NCBI RefSeq assembly: GCF_007197555.1
Contig: NZ_CP041614.1
Coordinates: 1,852,001 to 1,916,000 of the forward strand
DNA length: 64,000 bases
Source of the DNA: Shewanella psychropiezotolerans
GTDB taxonomy: Bacteria; Pseudomonadota; Gammaproteobacteria; Enterobacterales; Shewanellaceae
Direction: 5' to 3'
The notes beneath the pieces are model-generated. The model saw only the letters and a program-made list of their open reading frames with translations, made no database searches and was not told the origin of the DNA. The translations under genes and the position numbers were made by a program. Of the stretch, positions 50,488 through 60,892 are shown one piece after another (position 1 is the stretch's first letter; the number at the start of each line of letters is the position of its first letter).

Positions 50488-52629
50488 TTAGTCCTGAAAA
50501 ACGAGTGCCGAAATAGGGGTAAGATACCAAGAGGGATTAGTATTGCCGCTGTTATCTGCTGCGAAATCGATAAACTCTGGATAGCACGCATCTAAACGTA
50601 GCCTTTCTAGTGGGTGTTTCCAGCTGGTAGGCACCTCTAATGCCCAACCCATACCATTTTCATTAAGAAAATAGAGCCCTTGATTTGGAACGGATCTGTC
50701 TTCTCTGAAGCCAAAATAGGCCGTATCGAATTTATCTGTAGGTGCTTTATTTTTCAGATGGATCTCAAGTTTTCGTCCGGGATGCTCACCAGTGGGTTCC
50801 TTTGCTGCTTGTCCATGATCACTTTCTGGGGTTGCAAAGATAAAAGGGTCATAGGGAAAGTCTGGCATCTGGGATTCTGGCACTGCATTCACAAAGGGGA
50901 TAGTCATATTCCAAGTGGTGCGGTAGCTAGTTCCGCAGCCCGATTCTGAACGAAGAAACTCGCACCCAGTAGTGAGAGTAATGTAATCCCAAAGGTCTTG
51001 GGCAAGTATAAGTACGCCATAAGTTTGACCGCTTTCCAGCGGCGAAGCACTCTGTGCAACACCGTCAATACTCCATTCAATGGTATTTTCCTTGATGTTA
51101 CTCATCGCGATACCCGGTAATTGAATGGCAAATCCGTTGTGATAAAAAGCGCCTGCTGCTGCGAGTTTAGCTACAAACTCTACTCGTCTGACTTGACCAT
51201 ATTTGACATATTCAATGAGCCTTAAATGGAAAATGACATCATTCATGTCGTAATCTTCTCGGGTTGGGTAGAGATCTTCAAAAACTATTGAGGTGAAAGT
51301 TGAAGATGATGGATAGTAGTTAATGGTCACGCCGGTTTCAGTTGTGCTGATTTGATAGTCTTCGACCTCCCCATCTCCGGCTCCCCCGGTAGGGCCAATG
51401 TCGGCCAGGCTACTGAAGCGAAATCTAGCCCATGTTTGACCGGTTTTTCCCCATGTAGGCACATCTAAATTGACATTGTTACTGCCGGGGGAAAGGGCGT
51501 GGCCTGTGATAGCCTGCTCGTCACTGTCAAAAATACCATCTCGATTCCAGTCAAACCAAGCGTTGAGAAAACCGCCACTGCCCGTTGCGGTGGCAAGAAT
51601 GACAGCGGATTCACCTACTTCAAAACCAGTAGGGAAGCTAATGCCATCTTCATCATCCATGCCGTCACTATCATCATCTGACAAAGGAGTAGGGTAACCA
51701 CTAGCTTCACCGTCGACACTGGCACCTAAATAAAAATCATCTATGATGGAGTGTCTGGCACCATTGGAAGCCATATATGTCCCATAGCTATCAGGCGCAT
51801 CACCAAAGTCAACATTCTCACCAACAGGCACTTCAGCCAAGGCGCACCGGGCACCGTCATTACTCGATGATGAAGGGCCGTAAGCAAATATATCGGCAAT
51901 GGGATTTGACTCATTAACATTGAGGCGATAGATCTTACCGTTACTATTATTGCTCAGGTAAAGCACACCGTCGGGGTCGAAGAACTGCGCGCCAAAGGTG
52001 AATTTTGAACCCGTTGAGACGACCACCACCCCCAGGTTTGTGGCGGAGGCGTCAAACGGGTCGATGCGAAGCAGGCTGGCATTATAGCCATTAGTGACGG
52101 CGTAGATATATCCATCGCTTGGATGGAAGGCAAAGTCGGTGATGTTATAGGTCGCGTTAGCTGTACTTCCGGCAACGAGTGTCATTGGATAGTTGTTTGG
52201 GTCATCTAAGGGGATTTTAAATAGACCCTTATTTTTTCTATATCCATACCAGGCATTTTCATTGATGGCGATGTCACCGACAAAGAAGTTTCCCGCAGCA
52301 GATGCGTCGGCATCTTTAATAATGGTGAGTGGGGTGATCACATAGTCATCACCGGTTTTACCTAAGGTGCTGGCTTCATAGTCCCAGCCATAGATATAGT
52401 TATCGTGATAATTAAATCCCACACCGTTATAGGAAGCAAGGCGATTCATGTCGTCTGAAAGTATCACATAGCTACCCGTTGCCAATTCGACACCGTATGC
52501 AATGGGAACAGAAGAAGGCGTTTGTATGATGAATGCCTGAGTCGGACATGACTCAAACTCAGCTGCAATGCCATCATTGGCAAAGGTAGATAAGATAGTA
52601 AAGAGAATGAGAGGAGAGAGATATTTCAT
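50488..52629 (-). CDS. Large secreted LruC-domain protein
   Basis: A protein of 713 residues with a signal peptide (cut near GIAA/EF). Residues ~25-270 form a propeller-like region (YGVELATGSYVILSDD, AFHPSDGYIYAVT, FFDPDGVLYLSNNSNGKIYRL). Then VDFGDAPDSYGTYMASNGARHSI and WFDWNRDGIFDSDEQ with GAGDGEVEDYQ, the GEVEDY module of secreted repeat proteins. The C-terminal ~240 residues carry the LruC pattern (FEDLYPTREDYDMNDVIFHLRL). Such proteins are surface or secreted and were first noted in Leptospira; function unknown. Asp-rich loops suggest Ca binding. Confidence 0.8.
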   Translation of the reverse strand: MKYLSPLILFTILSTFANDGIAAEFESCPTQAFIIQTPSSVPIAYGVELATGSYVILSDDMNRLASYNGVGFNYHDNYIYGWDYEASTLGKTGDDYVITPLTIIKDADASAAGNFFVGDIAINENAWYGYRKNKGLFKIPLDDPNNYPMTLVAGSTANATYNITDFAFHPSDGYIYAVTNGYNASLLRIDPFDASATNLGVVVVSTGSKFTFGAQFFDPDGVLYLSNNSNGKIYRLNVNESNPIADIFAYGPSSSSNDGARCALAEVPVGENVDFGDAPDSYGTYMASNGARHSIIDDFYLGASVDGEASGYPTPLSDDDSDGMDDEDGISFPTGFEVGESAVILATATGSGGFLNAWFDWNRDGIFDSDEQAITGHALSPGSNNVNLDVPTWGKTGQTWARFRFSSLADIGPTGGAGDGEVEDYQISTTETGVTINYYPSSSTFTSIVFEDLYPTREDYDMNDVIFHLRLIEYVKYGQVRRVEFVAKLAAAGAFYHNGFAIQLPGIAMSNIKENTIEWSIDGVAQSASPLESGQTYGVLILAQDLWDYITLTTGCEFLRSESGCGTSYRTTWNMTIPFVNAVPESQMPDFPYDPFIFATPESDHGQAAKEPTGEHPGRKLEIHLKNKAPTDKFDTAYFGFREDRSVPNQGLYFLNENGMGWALEVPTSWKHPLERLRLDACYPEFIDFAADNSGNTNPSWYLTPISALVFQD

Positions 52630-53117
52630 AGTTAGTCCCTATATGAAACGGATTTTACTATGAACTGCATGAGATGTGCCATTTTGTAATAATTTGATTT
52701 TTATGGCATTTGTGTTTTTTTTCATTTCAGCTCGCAATTTGCGATTCAAATTGCACCACTTAAAAAGTGGCCTTCAGAGGGGAAATGTAACTTCTATGAA
52801 GAGTCGTCATTACATGCTGGAAAATGAAGCCGGCGGCCGTCCCATGCTTATTATTATCGATAGTGCTTGTTAGTTAACTCGACGTTGACGGTGCATGCTC
52901 TCCATATATTTCAGCCAACTCGTATTCATCCATAACTTATTCATAAGTGAGTTCCCAAGCAAGTGCACAAATAAGTATTACCTTACTTAATGTAAGGACT
53001 TACCTTAAGCTTCATTAGTGTTTTTTCCTCTTCCTTAGTGAAAAGCTGACGATGCTCTACTAAGCTCTGTGAGTACTACTATGTAGTTGCTTATTATCAC
53101 AGGTCAGGGAGAGACAC
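52630..53117. other. Intergenic region
   Basis: About 490 bases between divergent genes. An 11-bp palindrome CGCAATTTGCG occurs at 52733-52743. The open frame 52676-52873 has no signal of being a gene. No ribosome-site-supported small gene seen. Confidence 0.45.
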
Positions 53118-54269
53118 ATGTCGGCTAGTGTTCGTTCGCCACACCGATTCATCACCTATTTAGCGTTTGTTATCACACTATTTTTTGTCTTGGCTGTATC
53201 AGCTAGTGCTCATGCCGCCGATAAAAAAGTGATCAAGGCACTGTATATTCCTCTTGCAGATCATTATGCATCGATCGTGGCCTATGAGCGCTATCGCGAA
53301 GAGATGAAGTACGCCGATTATCAGATAGAGCAGATGAAAAACTGGGATCTATTACGGGCGTATTTCCAATCCGGTGAGGTCGACATGGCCTATGTGATGA
53401 GCCCATTAGCGATGGATATGTTTAGCGAAAAACCGCATTTCAGGTGGATAGGCTTGATGCACAGGGATGGAAACGCATTGGCAATTAACGACCTGCTAAA
53501 TGAGCAGGTCAAGCTTCCCGCTGTGAGGCATGAAAGAAAGCCCGATGACAAGGTTGCCAAGGCATTGAAGCAAGTATTTGAGTCGACAGGCCGCGCAACC
53601 GAAATCGGTATGCCTCATCTGCTGGCGACCCATACCGTTGTGCTATATCGCTATCTAAAAGAGCATGGGCTCACCATGAGTTTAACGCCCAATTCAGGCA
53701 CCCACGTACTGGCGATTGCCGTCGCGCCACCTAAATCCCCAAGCTTTATTAAGAGTAAGAGTAATAGAGCCCAAGCGGCGGCTTTCGAACAGTCCTTACC
53801 CTGGGCTGATGTGGTTGAGACGGGGGGATTTGGGCATGTGGCCTGGTATTCAAAAGATGTGATACCTTGGGAGCATGGGCATGTGGAATGTATTGCTTTG
53901 GCAACTGATGCTGCGATTAAATATAAGCGTCAGGCGGTCCATGAAGTGATGGATTATATTCATAAGGCGGGAGAGGACATTGAGGTTGCTCGTGCTCAAG
54001 GAGGAGAAGCATTAGAGGAAATCGTCAAATTAGTGCGTAAGCATATTCCGGCCCATACCCGTGAAGCCATTATCGCGAGCCTTGATCCCGACTTGAGAGT
54101 GATTAATTATCAAAACCTGAATGTGGATAAACCGGGTCTTAAATTGATTATGGATCTGGCGGTTGAGGGAGGCATCATCAAAAATGTTATCGATATCGAC
54201 AAGTTTGCAGATGAAGGTTTTAGTCGCAATGACTTAACCGGAGTGAGCCAGGCCCAATTGAACCGCTAA
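53118..54269 (+). CDS. Periplasmic substrate-binding protein (NrtA/SsuA/NMT1-like), probable kinase co-sensor
   Basis: A protein of 383 residues with a signal peptide (LAFVITLFFVLAVSASAHA, cut before ADKK). The fold pattern is type II binding protein: IKALYIPLADHYASIVAYERY, LLRAYFQSGEVDMAYVMSPLAMDMF, TPNSGTHVLAIAVAPP, LPWADVVETGGFGHVAWYSKD. This is closest to nitrate/sulfonate/thiamine-precursor binding proteins. GGGAGAG precedes the ATG. No permease or ATPase genes are present; instead the next gene is a membrane hybrid kinase 13 bases downstream. It therefore probably presents a ligand to the kinase rather than to a transporter. Confidence 0.82.
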   Translation: MSASVRSPHRFITYLAFVITLFFVLAVSASAHAADKKVIKALYIPLADHYASIVAYERYREEMKYADYQIEQMKNWDLLRAYFQSGEVDMAYVMSPLAMDMFSEKPHFRWIGLMHRDGNALAINDLLNEQVKLPAVRHERKPDDKVAKALKQVFESTGRATEIGMPHLLATHTVVLYRYLKEHGLTMSLTPNSGTHVLAIAVAPPKSPSFIKSKSNRAQAAAFEQSLPWADVVETGGFGHVAWYSKDVIPWEHGHVECIALATDAAIKYKRQAVHEVMDYIHKAGEDIEVARAQGGEALEEIVKLVRKHIPAHTREAIIASLDPDLRVINYQNLNVDKPGLKLIMDLAVEGGIIKNVIDIDKFADEGFSRNDLTGVSQAQLNR

Positions 54270-54282
54270 AGTGAGAGAGCCA

Positions 54283-57200
54283 ATGAAACATGAGTTCACA
54301 CAAGCACCGATGAAAGAGGTAGACAAGCTAAGCTCTTTAAGCTTCAACCTGACTATCTGGTTCTTGATCTTATCCTTACTGCCTCTGACAATTGTTGCCT
54401 GGTTCAGTTATCAGCAGGCCAAGCAGAGTCTGGTCGATGCAGCTGAAGAGGAGTTAACTCAGTCTTCGCTGCTGAGTGTACAGTCCATTGAGAGCTGGTT
54501 TAATTATCGCATGGTAGACCTCAACGTCGAAGCCGAATCTATCAATGCCGGGCTTATTTTGAATTCACTCTCTGAGGGGAAGCTATCCAGTGGTAAAAAA
54601 GCTGATGAATATGTGACGAGTTACGATTGGACCAAGCGAGTCGATGGCCTGCAAAACGACCTTATCGTATTAAGTCGTCAATATGACTATATCAGCGATA
54701 TATTCTTGATTGATCTCGATGGTGACATTCTTTATTCCGTGGTGAGTAATGATGCGAAAGGCAAAAATGTCTTCTCGGCCAATTTAGTGGCCTCGCAGTT
54801 TACTCAAAGTTTAAAAGTGACCATGGACTCTGGTAAGGCTAACTTTTCTGGCTTGGAGAGGAGCCCATTGAGCCAAGGTCAAATCACAGGCTTTATTTCT
54901 GCCCCGTTCTCGATGAATTTGGCGCTCCTATCGGGGTCTATGTTATCGAATTAAAGTTCGATAAAATATTGAATATGCTGCACTCGACCATATCAGACTC
55001 TAGCTCTTTAACTCATTACATTATTGGTCAAGACGGTATTCTCAGGACGCCAATAAAAGATAATTGGGAGCAGGTCTTGCAAAGAAAAATTAATACTCGT
55101 CCTTTTATCGCCTGGCAGGGGAGAGGGACTAATGCTGGCACAGATGGCAAAAGGAGCATAGCTTATGAGTATATCGGACCTTCCGGCAAAGAGGTGATTG
55201 GGCTTTACCACACGGTTCATCTTGCCAACATAGAATGGTTATTGATCAGTGAGATAGATAGCGAAGAGACGTTACAAGCCAGCAACTGGTTGAAAAAAAT
55301 CACCCTCTTATTCGTGCTGCTAACGGCGATGGGCGTGTTACTTGCCTCGGTATTTATTGCTCGCAAGATCACTCGACCGATTATTAAGCTTGCCGAAGCC
55401 AGTCGGAAAGTCGCCGCTGGAGAAGATCTGACTCGGGTGGATGTTAAAGGCAAGAATGAAATTGGCCTGCTAGCCAGTGCTTTTAACCATATGCTTGAAG
55501 CAAAAGCGCGTAATGAAGAGGCACTTATAGAGGCTAATAGCCTGGTCATGGAGGCGCTGGATTCTCTGGAAGAGCAGAAGTTTGCCTTAGATCAGCATGC
55601 GATTGTTGCTGTGACAGATTTGAAAGGCACCATCACCTACGCCAATGATAAATTTGCCGAGATCAGTGGTTACAAAGTCAACGAATTAGTTGGCCAGAAT
55701 CATCGTATCCTTAATTCAGGTTTTCATTCTGTGGAATTTTTCTCTGAGATGTATAGGACCGTGACTAAGGGCAAGGTGTGGCATGGCGAGATCTGTAATC
55801 GCAATAAGCGAGGTGAGATCTACTGGGTTGATACCACCATCATGGCGCTCAAAGATGCGCGAAATCAACCTAAGAGCTACATCGCCATTCGAGCCGATAT
55901 TACCGAGAGAAAGCGTAATGAGTTAGAGGTTAAAGAGGCGTTGACCCTGATGAATGCCACACTGGAGTCGACCGGTAATGGTATCTTGGTGACCAGTAGT
56001 GATGGCGAGATATTAAGGACTAATAGTCAGTTTTCACATCTCTGGGGAGTCGCTAAAGAGTTACTCGACAAAGGGGTTAACGATAGAGTCATATTAAAGC
56101 AGATCATGAGTCAGTTGAAAAATCCTGATATTTTCATTAAACGTGTCGAGGAAGTCTATCTGGATAGAGAGTTAGAGGCATTCGATACCATTGAGTTTAT
56201 CGATGGTAGAGTCTTCGAGCGTGCATCCTCTCCCATGGAAATCGATGGTGAGTATTTTGGTCGAGTCTGGAGCTTTAGGGATATTACCGAGCGAACTGAA
56301 AATCAAAATGCCCTGTTGCAGGCGAAAGAGCAGGCAGAGCTAGCCACTAAGGCTAAGAGTGAGTTTCTAGCCAGCATGAGCCATGAGATACGTACCCCCA
56401 TGAATGGCGTCATCGGCATGTTGGGTCTGCTATCTAACTCTAAGTTGACCGAGTATCAAAACCGCCGTGTCAACATAGCTCAGTCCAGTGCACAATCTTT
56501 GCTTTCGCTGATTAACGACATATTAGATTATTCCAAAATCGATGCCGGCAAGTTAGAGCTGGAACAGATAGATTTCAACCTGAGGGGAATGCTGGGTGAT
56601 TTTGCCGAAGGCATTGCCCATCAGGCTCAAAATAAAAACCTAGAGCTGATTTTAGATCTTAAAGGGGTCGAACAATCTATGGTTACCGGAGACCCTGGTA
56701 GGCTGCGTCAGGCGATCACTAACTTAACCGGTAATGCGATCAAGTTTACTCAGCAAGGTGAGGTGGTGGTGAGAGCCGAGCTAACCCCTGCCAATAAGGG
56801 GCAATGGTGGTTAACTTGCTCCGTGTCCGATACGGGGATAGGGATTCCCGCGGATAAAATTGACAGTTTGTTTAAATCATTTAGCCAGGTCGACGCATCA
56901 ACCACCAGAAAGTATGGCGGTACTGGATTGGGACTCGCCATAGTACAGAAGATATCGCGCCTGATGGGCGGGGATGTTTCAGTGAGCAGCGTTTATGGCG
57001 TAGGCAGTTGTTTTGAATTTAAGGTCTTGCTTGGCAGGAGTAACAGGTCGACTTTAGTGATCCCTAAGGTCGATATTAGTCAGCTAAGCTTGTTGGTGGT
57101 CGATGACAATGCGACTAACCGTGAGGTGATCCGGGAGCAACTTGAGCTATGGGGAGCGACTGTGGTTGAGGCCTGCAGCGGCCAGGACGCCTTGGATATA

Positions 57201-58688
57201 TGCTCTCAAAGGGATAAAGAGCCTGGCAGTCCTAAGTTTGATGTCGCCTTCTTAGACATGCAGATGGCAGCAATGGACGGAGCCGAGCTTGGACAGAAAT
57301 TAAAAGCCGATCTTAGATTTGCTCAAATCAAGCTGGTAATGATGACCTCTATGTCTCAGATGGGGGATGCCAGTTTCTTCGCGAAACTTGGGTTCAGTGG
57401 CTACTTCCCTAAACCTACCACCACCTCAGATATTTTAGATGCGCTCAACGTCGTCGCCGATGGCGGTGAGGCACTTCAAAATGCTCGGCCTTTGGTGACT
57501 CATCATTATCTTCAGGCGTTACATCATCAAGCGAACGAGCCCAAGATACCGAGATGGTCTCATGACACCCGTATTCTCTTAGTTGAGGATAACTACGTTA
57601 ATCAATTAGTGGCCATGGGGATTTTAGAAGATTTTAACTTAGATGTGGTCGTCGCTGAAAATGGTTTGCAAGCATTGAATAAACTGAAAAATGTAGTCGG
57701 TTCCCCTTTCGATCTGGTCTTGATGGATTGCCTAATGCCTGAGATGGATGGATATCAAGCCACTAGTGAGATCCGCACCGGCAATGCGGGAGAAGGGAAT
57801 AAAGACATTATCATAGTTGCCATGACAGCGAATGCCATGATGGGAGATAGAGAGAAGTGCATAGATTCAGGGATGAATGATTATCTGCCAAAGCCGATAG
57901 ATCCAGATAAGCTGCTCGATAAACTCATACATTGGATTCCTCTGGCTGAGTCTGATGAAGTGGATCTCAATCTAGATGGCTTTGATGTGCATGTGTCTGC
58001 TAAGGCATCGGATTCTGCAGTCAGCGCAATAACTGGCGTTAAAACCGACCAAGTCAGTGTTGAGGTCGATAAGGCAATATGGGATAAAGAGGCGCTATTA
58101 AAGCGTTCAATGGGCAAAGAATCCCTGTTAAATGCCATAGTGAATCTGTTTGTAGAGGATATGCCTAAGCGTATCGAGTCCCTGTTGGAGGCCAGTGAAA
58201 TAGGGGATGTTGATCAATTACGTCAAATTTCCCATACTATAAAAGGTGTCGCAGCAAATCTTAGTGGCAGTAAACTTCAAGCTTGTGCAGCGACGATAGA
58301 GAAAGCGGCAAAAGAGCAAGAGCTGGATAAAATACGAGCCGAGATCCCCGCGTTACAGATCCGATATGAAGAATTAATTTCAGTGCTCAACCTGCATGAA
58401 AAGTCTCCGGAAGAAGAGGTTACGCTAACCCGTGCCAGTAAACAGTTGATTTCAGAAAGCTTAGCGGATATCTCAGTAAAACTCAGTGAAGGCAGTTACA
58501 TAGATGTAGAGGATTATGGTCATCTAAAAAGAGCCAGTGAACGAGCCGAACTGCAGCAGAAGTTTGATCTTTTACTGCAACTTTTGGCCGATTTTGAACA
58601 TGAGCAAGCCTGTGTATGTTTGAGTGAGCTCTCCATCTATCTTGTTGATACTGATTCGAGTCCATCTAAGGGGATTGCCAATGGCTGA
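54283..58688 (+). CDS. Giant hybrid sensor histidine kinase (Cache-HAMP-PAS2-HisKA-HATPase-REC2-Hpt), -1 frameshift
   Basis: As written the frame stops at 54954 after SMLSN, and a second frame runs from 54958 on. One extra base in CCGTTCTC (T2 at 54907-54908) joins them: [20 protein letters not shown], 1468 residues. Order: TM1 (~25-46), double-Cache-like periplasmic domain, TM2 ([19 protein letters not shown]), HAMP, two PAS domains, HisKA with H701 in [10 protein letters not shown], ATPase ([28 protein letters not shown]), REC1 (D992, FLDMQM), REC2 (D1149, LMDCLMP) and Hpt (H1318, [10 protein letters not shown]). Start ATG 54283 has GAGAG upstream. The kinase can pass phosphate along its own relay to the downstream receivers. 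Confidence 0.87.
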
Positions 58689-59601
58689 AAAAGCAACGAT
58701 TCTATTGGTCGATGATACTCGAACCAACATTCAGCTGTTGGCCGGATGCTTAAAGCATCAGTATCGATTGAAAATCGCCATGAATGGCCAACGTTGTCTC
58801 GAGCTCGCCCAAAATCCCCCCTTTCCTGATCTGATTTTACTCGATGTGATCATGCCTGAGATGGATGGCTATGAAGTTTGCCGTCAACTTAAAGAAAACC
58901 CAAATACCAAAAATATTCCGATTATTTTTGTCACGGGTCGAGACTCAGATGAAGATGAGGAGTTTGGCTTGCGGCTCGGTGCGGTGGATTACATCGCTAA
59001 ACCTATACGTCCTGCGATTGTGACGGCTAGGGTGTCTACCCAGATAAAGCTTAAGTATCAAAGTGATGAACTTCGTAACATGGCGCTCCATGACCAACTG
59101 ACTCAACTGTATAACCGTCACTTTTTAATCGAATCCGCGGCGAATAAATTGGCCCATGTCGATCGACATGGTAATCCGCTATCACTGCTTATGATAGATA
59201 TCGATTTTTTCAAGCACATCAATGATCAATTCGGCCATCATGCTGGCGATCAGGTACTCAAGGCTATAGCGGAAATACTCAAGACAGGTAACCGAAAAGA
59301 AGATGTAGTGGCACGTTTCGGTGGCGAGGAATTTGTGGTGTTACTGGAACATTGCTCCCTCCATTCTGCTGTCGAGAAGGCTGAAATATTAAGAGCTGAA
59401 ATTGAAGCGCTAGAGCCGATGGGGATAACTGTGACTGCGAGTTTTGGCGTCGCTCAGTTAATGAAACATGAGCAAACATTTGTCGAACTACTTACCCGTG
59501 CTGATGCCGCTGTCTACCGGGCTAAAGAGCTGGGACGTAATCGGGTGGTTGCCGCAGAAGATGCGATTTCTGAGCCTTATTTAGACAAAAAAATAGTCTG
59601 A
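58681..59601 (+). CDS. Response regulator with GGDEF output (WspR/PleD-like diguanylate cyclase)
   Basis: A protein of 307 residues from the ATG at 58681, overlapping the kinase stop by eight bases (coupled). Receiver at 1-120 with D11-D12 and phospho-acceptor D55 (LLDVIMPEMDG), Lys in IAKPIR; GGDEF domain at about 135-300 with intact GGEEF at 214-218. The inhibitory site RKED (205-208) is exactly five residues before GGEEF, so product feedback is expected. It would turn kinase activity into c-di-GMP. Confidence 0.93.
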   Translation: MAEKATILLVDDTRTNIQLLAGCLKHQYRLKIAMNGQRCLELAQNPPFPDLILLDVIMPEMDGYEVCRQLKENPNTKNIPIIFVTGRDSDEDEEFGLRLGAVDYIAKPIRPAIVTARVSTQIKLKYQSDELRNMALHDQLTQLYNRHFLIESAANKLAHVDRHGNPLSLLMIDIDFFKHINDQFGHHAGDQVLKAIAEILKTGNRKEDVVARFGGEEFVVLLEHCSLHSAVEKAEILRAEIEALEPMGITVTASFGVAQLMKHEQTFVELLTRADAAVYRAKELGRNRVVAAEDAISEPYLDKKIV

Positions 59602-59629
59602 TTCATTCATTTATTCGATGGGATTAATC

Positions 59630-60784
59630 ATGAGCGAAAATGTAAATATACTAATAGTAGATGATACTGCTGATTGTCGCTTGATGCTCAGCGCTATGCT
59701 TGAAGGTGATTACTCAGTGTCCGAAGTGGCTTCCGGTGAAATGTGCCTCATTGAGGTGGCTAAGTCTCTGCCTGACCTCATTTTACTCGATGTCGACATG
59801 CCTGGGATTTCGGGGTATGAGGTCTGTGTCCATTTAAGGAAGCAGTACCAATCCGAGTGCTTGCCTATTATTTTTGTATCTGGTTTGGACTCATATGAAG
59901 AGCGTCTTGCCGGATATGAAGCCGGCGCCGATGATTACATTGTTAAGCCTGTCGAGCCTGAGATCTTATTTGCTAAGTTGGCCAATTGTTTAGAGCAGCG
60001 TCAGAATATGGGCGCAGCTAAGGCGAGTGAGACCGAGGCCGTGAGCATTGCCATGGAGGCGATGACTGTCAACAGTGAGCTAGGGCAAGTGGTGCAATTT
60101 ATTAAAGATGTTCAATCGATCAAGAATGCCGAGGATGTGGGCCGTGCCATGATCAATATTCTCTCTAGGTTTGGTATGAACGCGGTGGCTCGAGTCGATA
60201 CAGGTTCTGTAGCGTACATTGGCTGTGATGAAGAGAGTATAGAGGCCGAAGTCTTGTCTCGGTTCGTAGTCCATCATGAGCGGATTTTAAGTGTCGGGAT
60301 CCGCACCGTAATTCGAGACCCTCACATCGTCCTGCTGATCAAAGATATGCCCTTAGACGATGAGAAGCGCTGTGGTCGTTTTAGAGACCATTTAGCGGTA
60401 TTGATGGATATCGCAGATGCACAACTGGCTAACATCAAGACCCGTAATGTGATGCTAGAGCAGCGCCAACAGATCTTTACTCAAGTCATCTCGGTGGCGG
60501 AAGAGCAGATAAAAAGAACTACGATTCGGCTTTTTGAACACGATAAAAACTCTCAAGGCATCATGCATGGCATGGTGTCCGAGTTAGAAGGCATGTTGTT
60601 TGGCCTGGGATTAGAGGAAGATCAGGAGAAAAAGTTGATGGCCTTGGCAGACCAGACCTCCTTGCAACTGCAGGAGACTCAGGGTCAGACACAAGTGGTG
60701 AGCAGTGAGCTTGGCGCAATTCTCGAAAGCTTGTATGACTTCTTTAATACACTCAACGAGCCTTCAAAAGGCGATCTATCTTAA
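59630..60784 (+). CDS. Response regulator with uncharacterised C-terminal domain
   Basis: A protein of 384 residues from the ATG at 59630. Receiver at ~1-125: VDDTAD, phospho-acceptor D54 in LLDVDMPG, Lys in IVKPVEP. The remaining ~255 residues are not a known DNA-binding or enzyme domain. About 160-285 looks GAF-like (VGRAMINILSRFGMNAVARVD, HHERILSVGIRTVIRDPHIVLLI) and 290-375 is long and helical, possibly coiled coil. Last gene of the operon. An adaptor or phosphatase-like role is possible; nothing can be asserted. Confidence 0.8.
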   Translation: MSENVNILIVDDTADCRLMLSAMLEGDYSVSEVASGEMCLIEVAKSLPDLILLDVDMPGISGYEVCVHLRKQYQSECLPIIFVSGLDSYEERLAGYEAGADDYIVKPVEPEILFAKLANCLEQRQNMGAAKASETEAVSIAMEAMTVNSELGQVVQFIKDVQSIKNAEDVGRAMINILSRFGMNAVARVDTGSVAYIGCDEESIEAEVLSRFVVHHERILSVGIRTVIRDPHIVLLIKDMPLDDEKRCGRFRDHLAVLMDIADAQLANIKTRNVMLEQRQQIFTQVISVAEEQIKRTTIRLFEHDKNSQGIMHGMVSELEGMLFGLGLEEDQEKKLMALADQTSLQLQETQGQTQVVSSELGAILESLYDFFNTLNEPSKGDLS

Positions 60785-60805
60785 CTTACTTTCTCTATTT
60801 CAGTT

Positions 60806-60837
60806 GTTAGCCTTATTGAATACTCTCTAAGGCTAAC
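60806..60837. terminator. Hairpin between convergent genes
   Basis: GTTAGCCTTA (60806-60815) and TAAGGCTAAC (60828-60837) form a perfect 10-bp stem with a 12-base loop; no T tract. It lies after the signalling operon and before the leftward LpxR-like stop. Confidence 0.6.
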
Positions 60838-60892
60838 ATGTCTACAATCGAGACTGTTCATCATCACTCTCTAACGTTTGTAGACTCTTCTA

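Noticed and set aside
52676..52873. Open frame of 65 codons in the gap before the binding-protein gene
   Set aside because: No ribosome site, unusual composition and no conserved pattern; best treated as non-coding.
53118..54269. Binding protein as part of a nitrate or sulfonate ABC transporter
   Set aside because: No permease or ATPase gene is adjacent; the operon continues into signalling genes.
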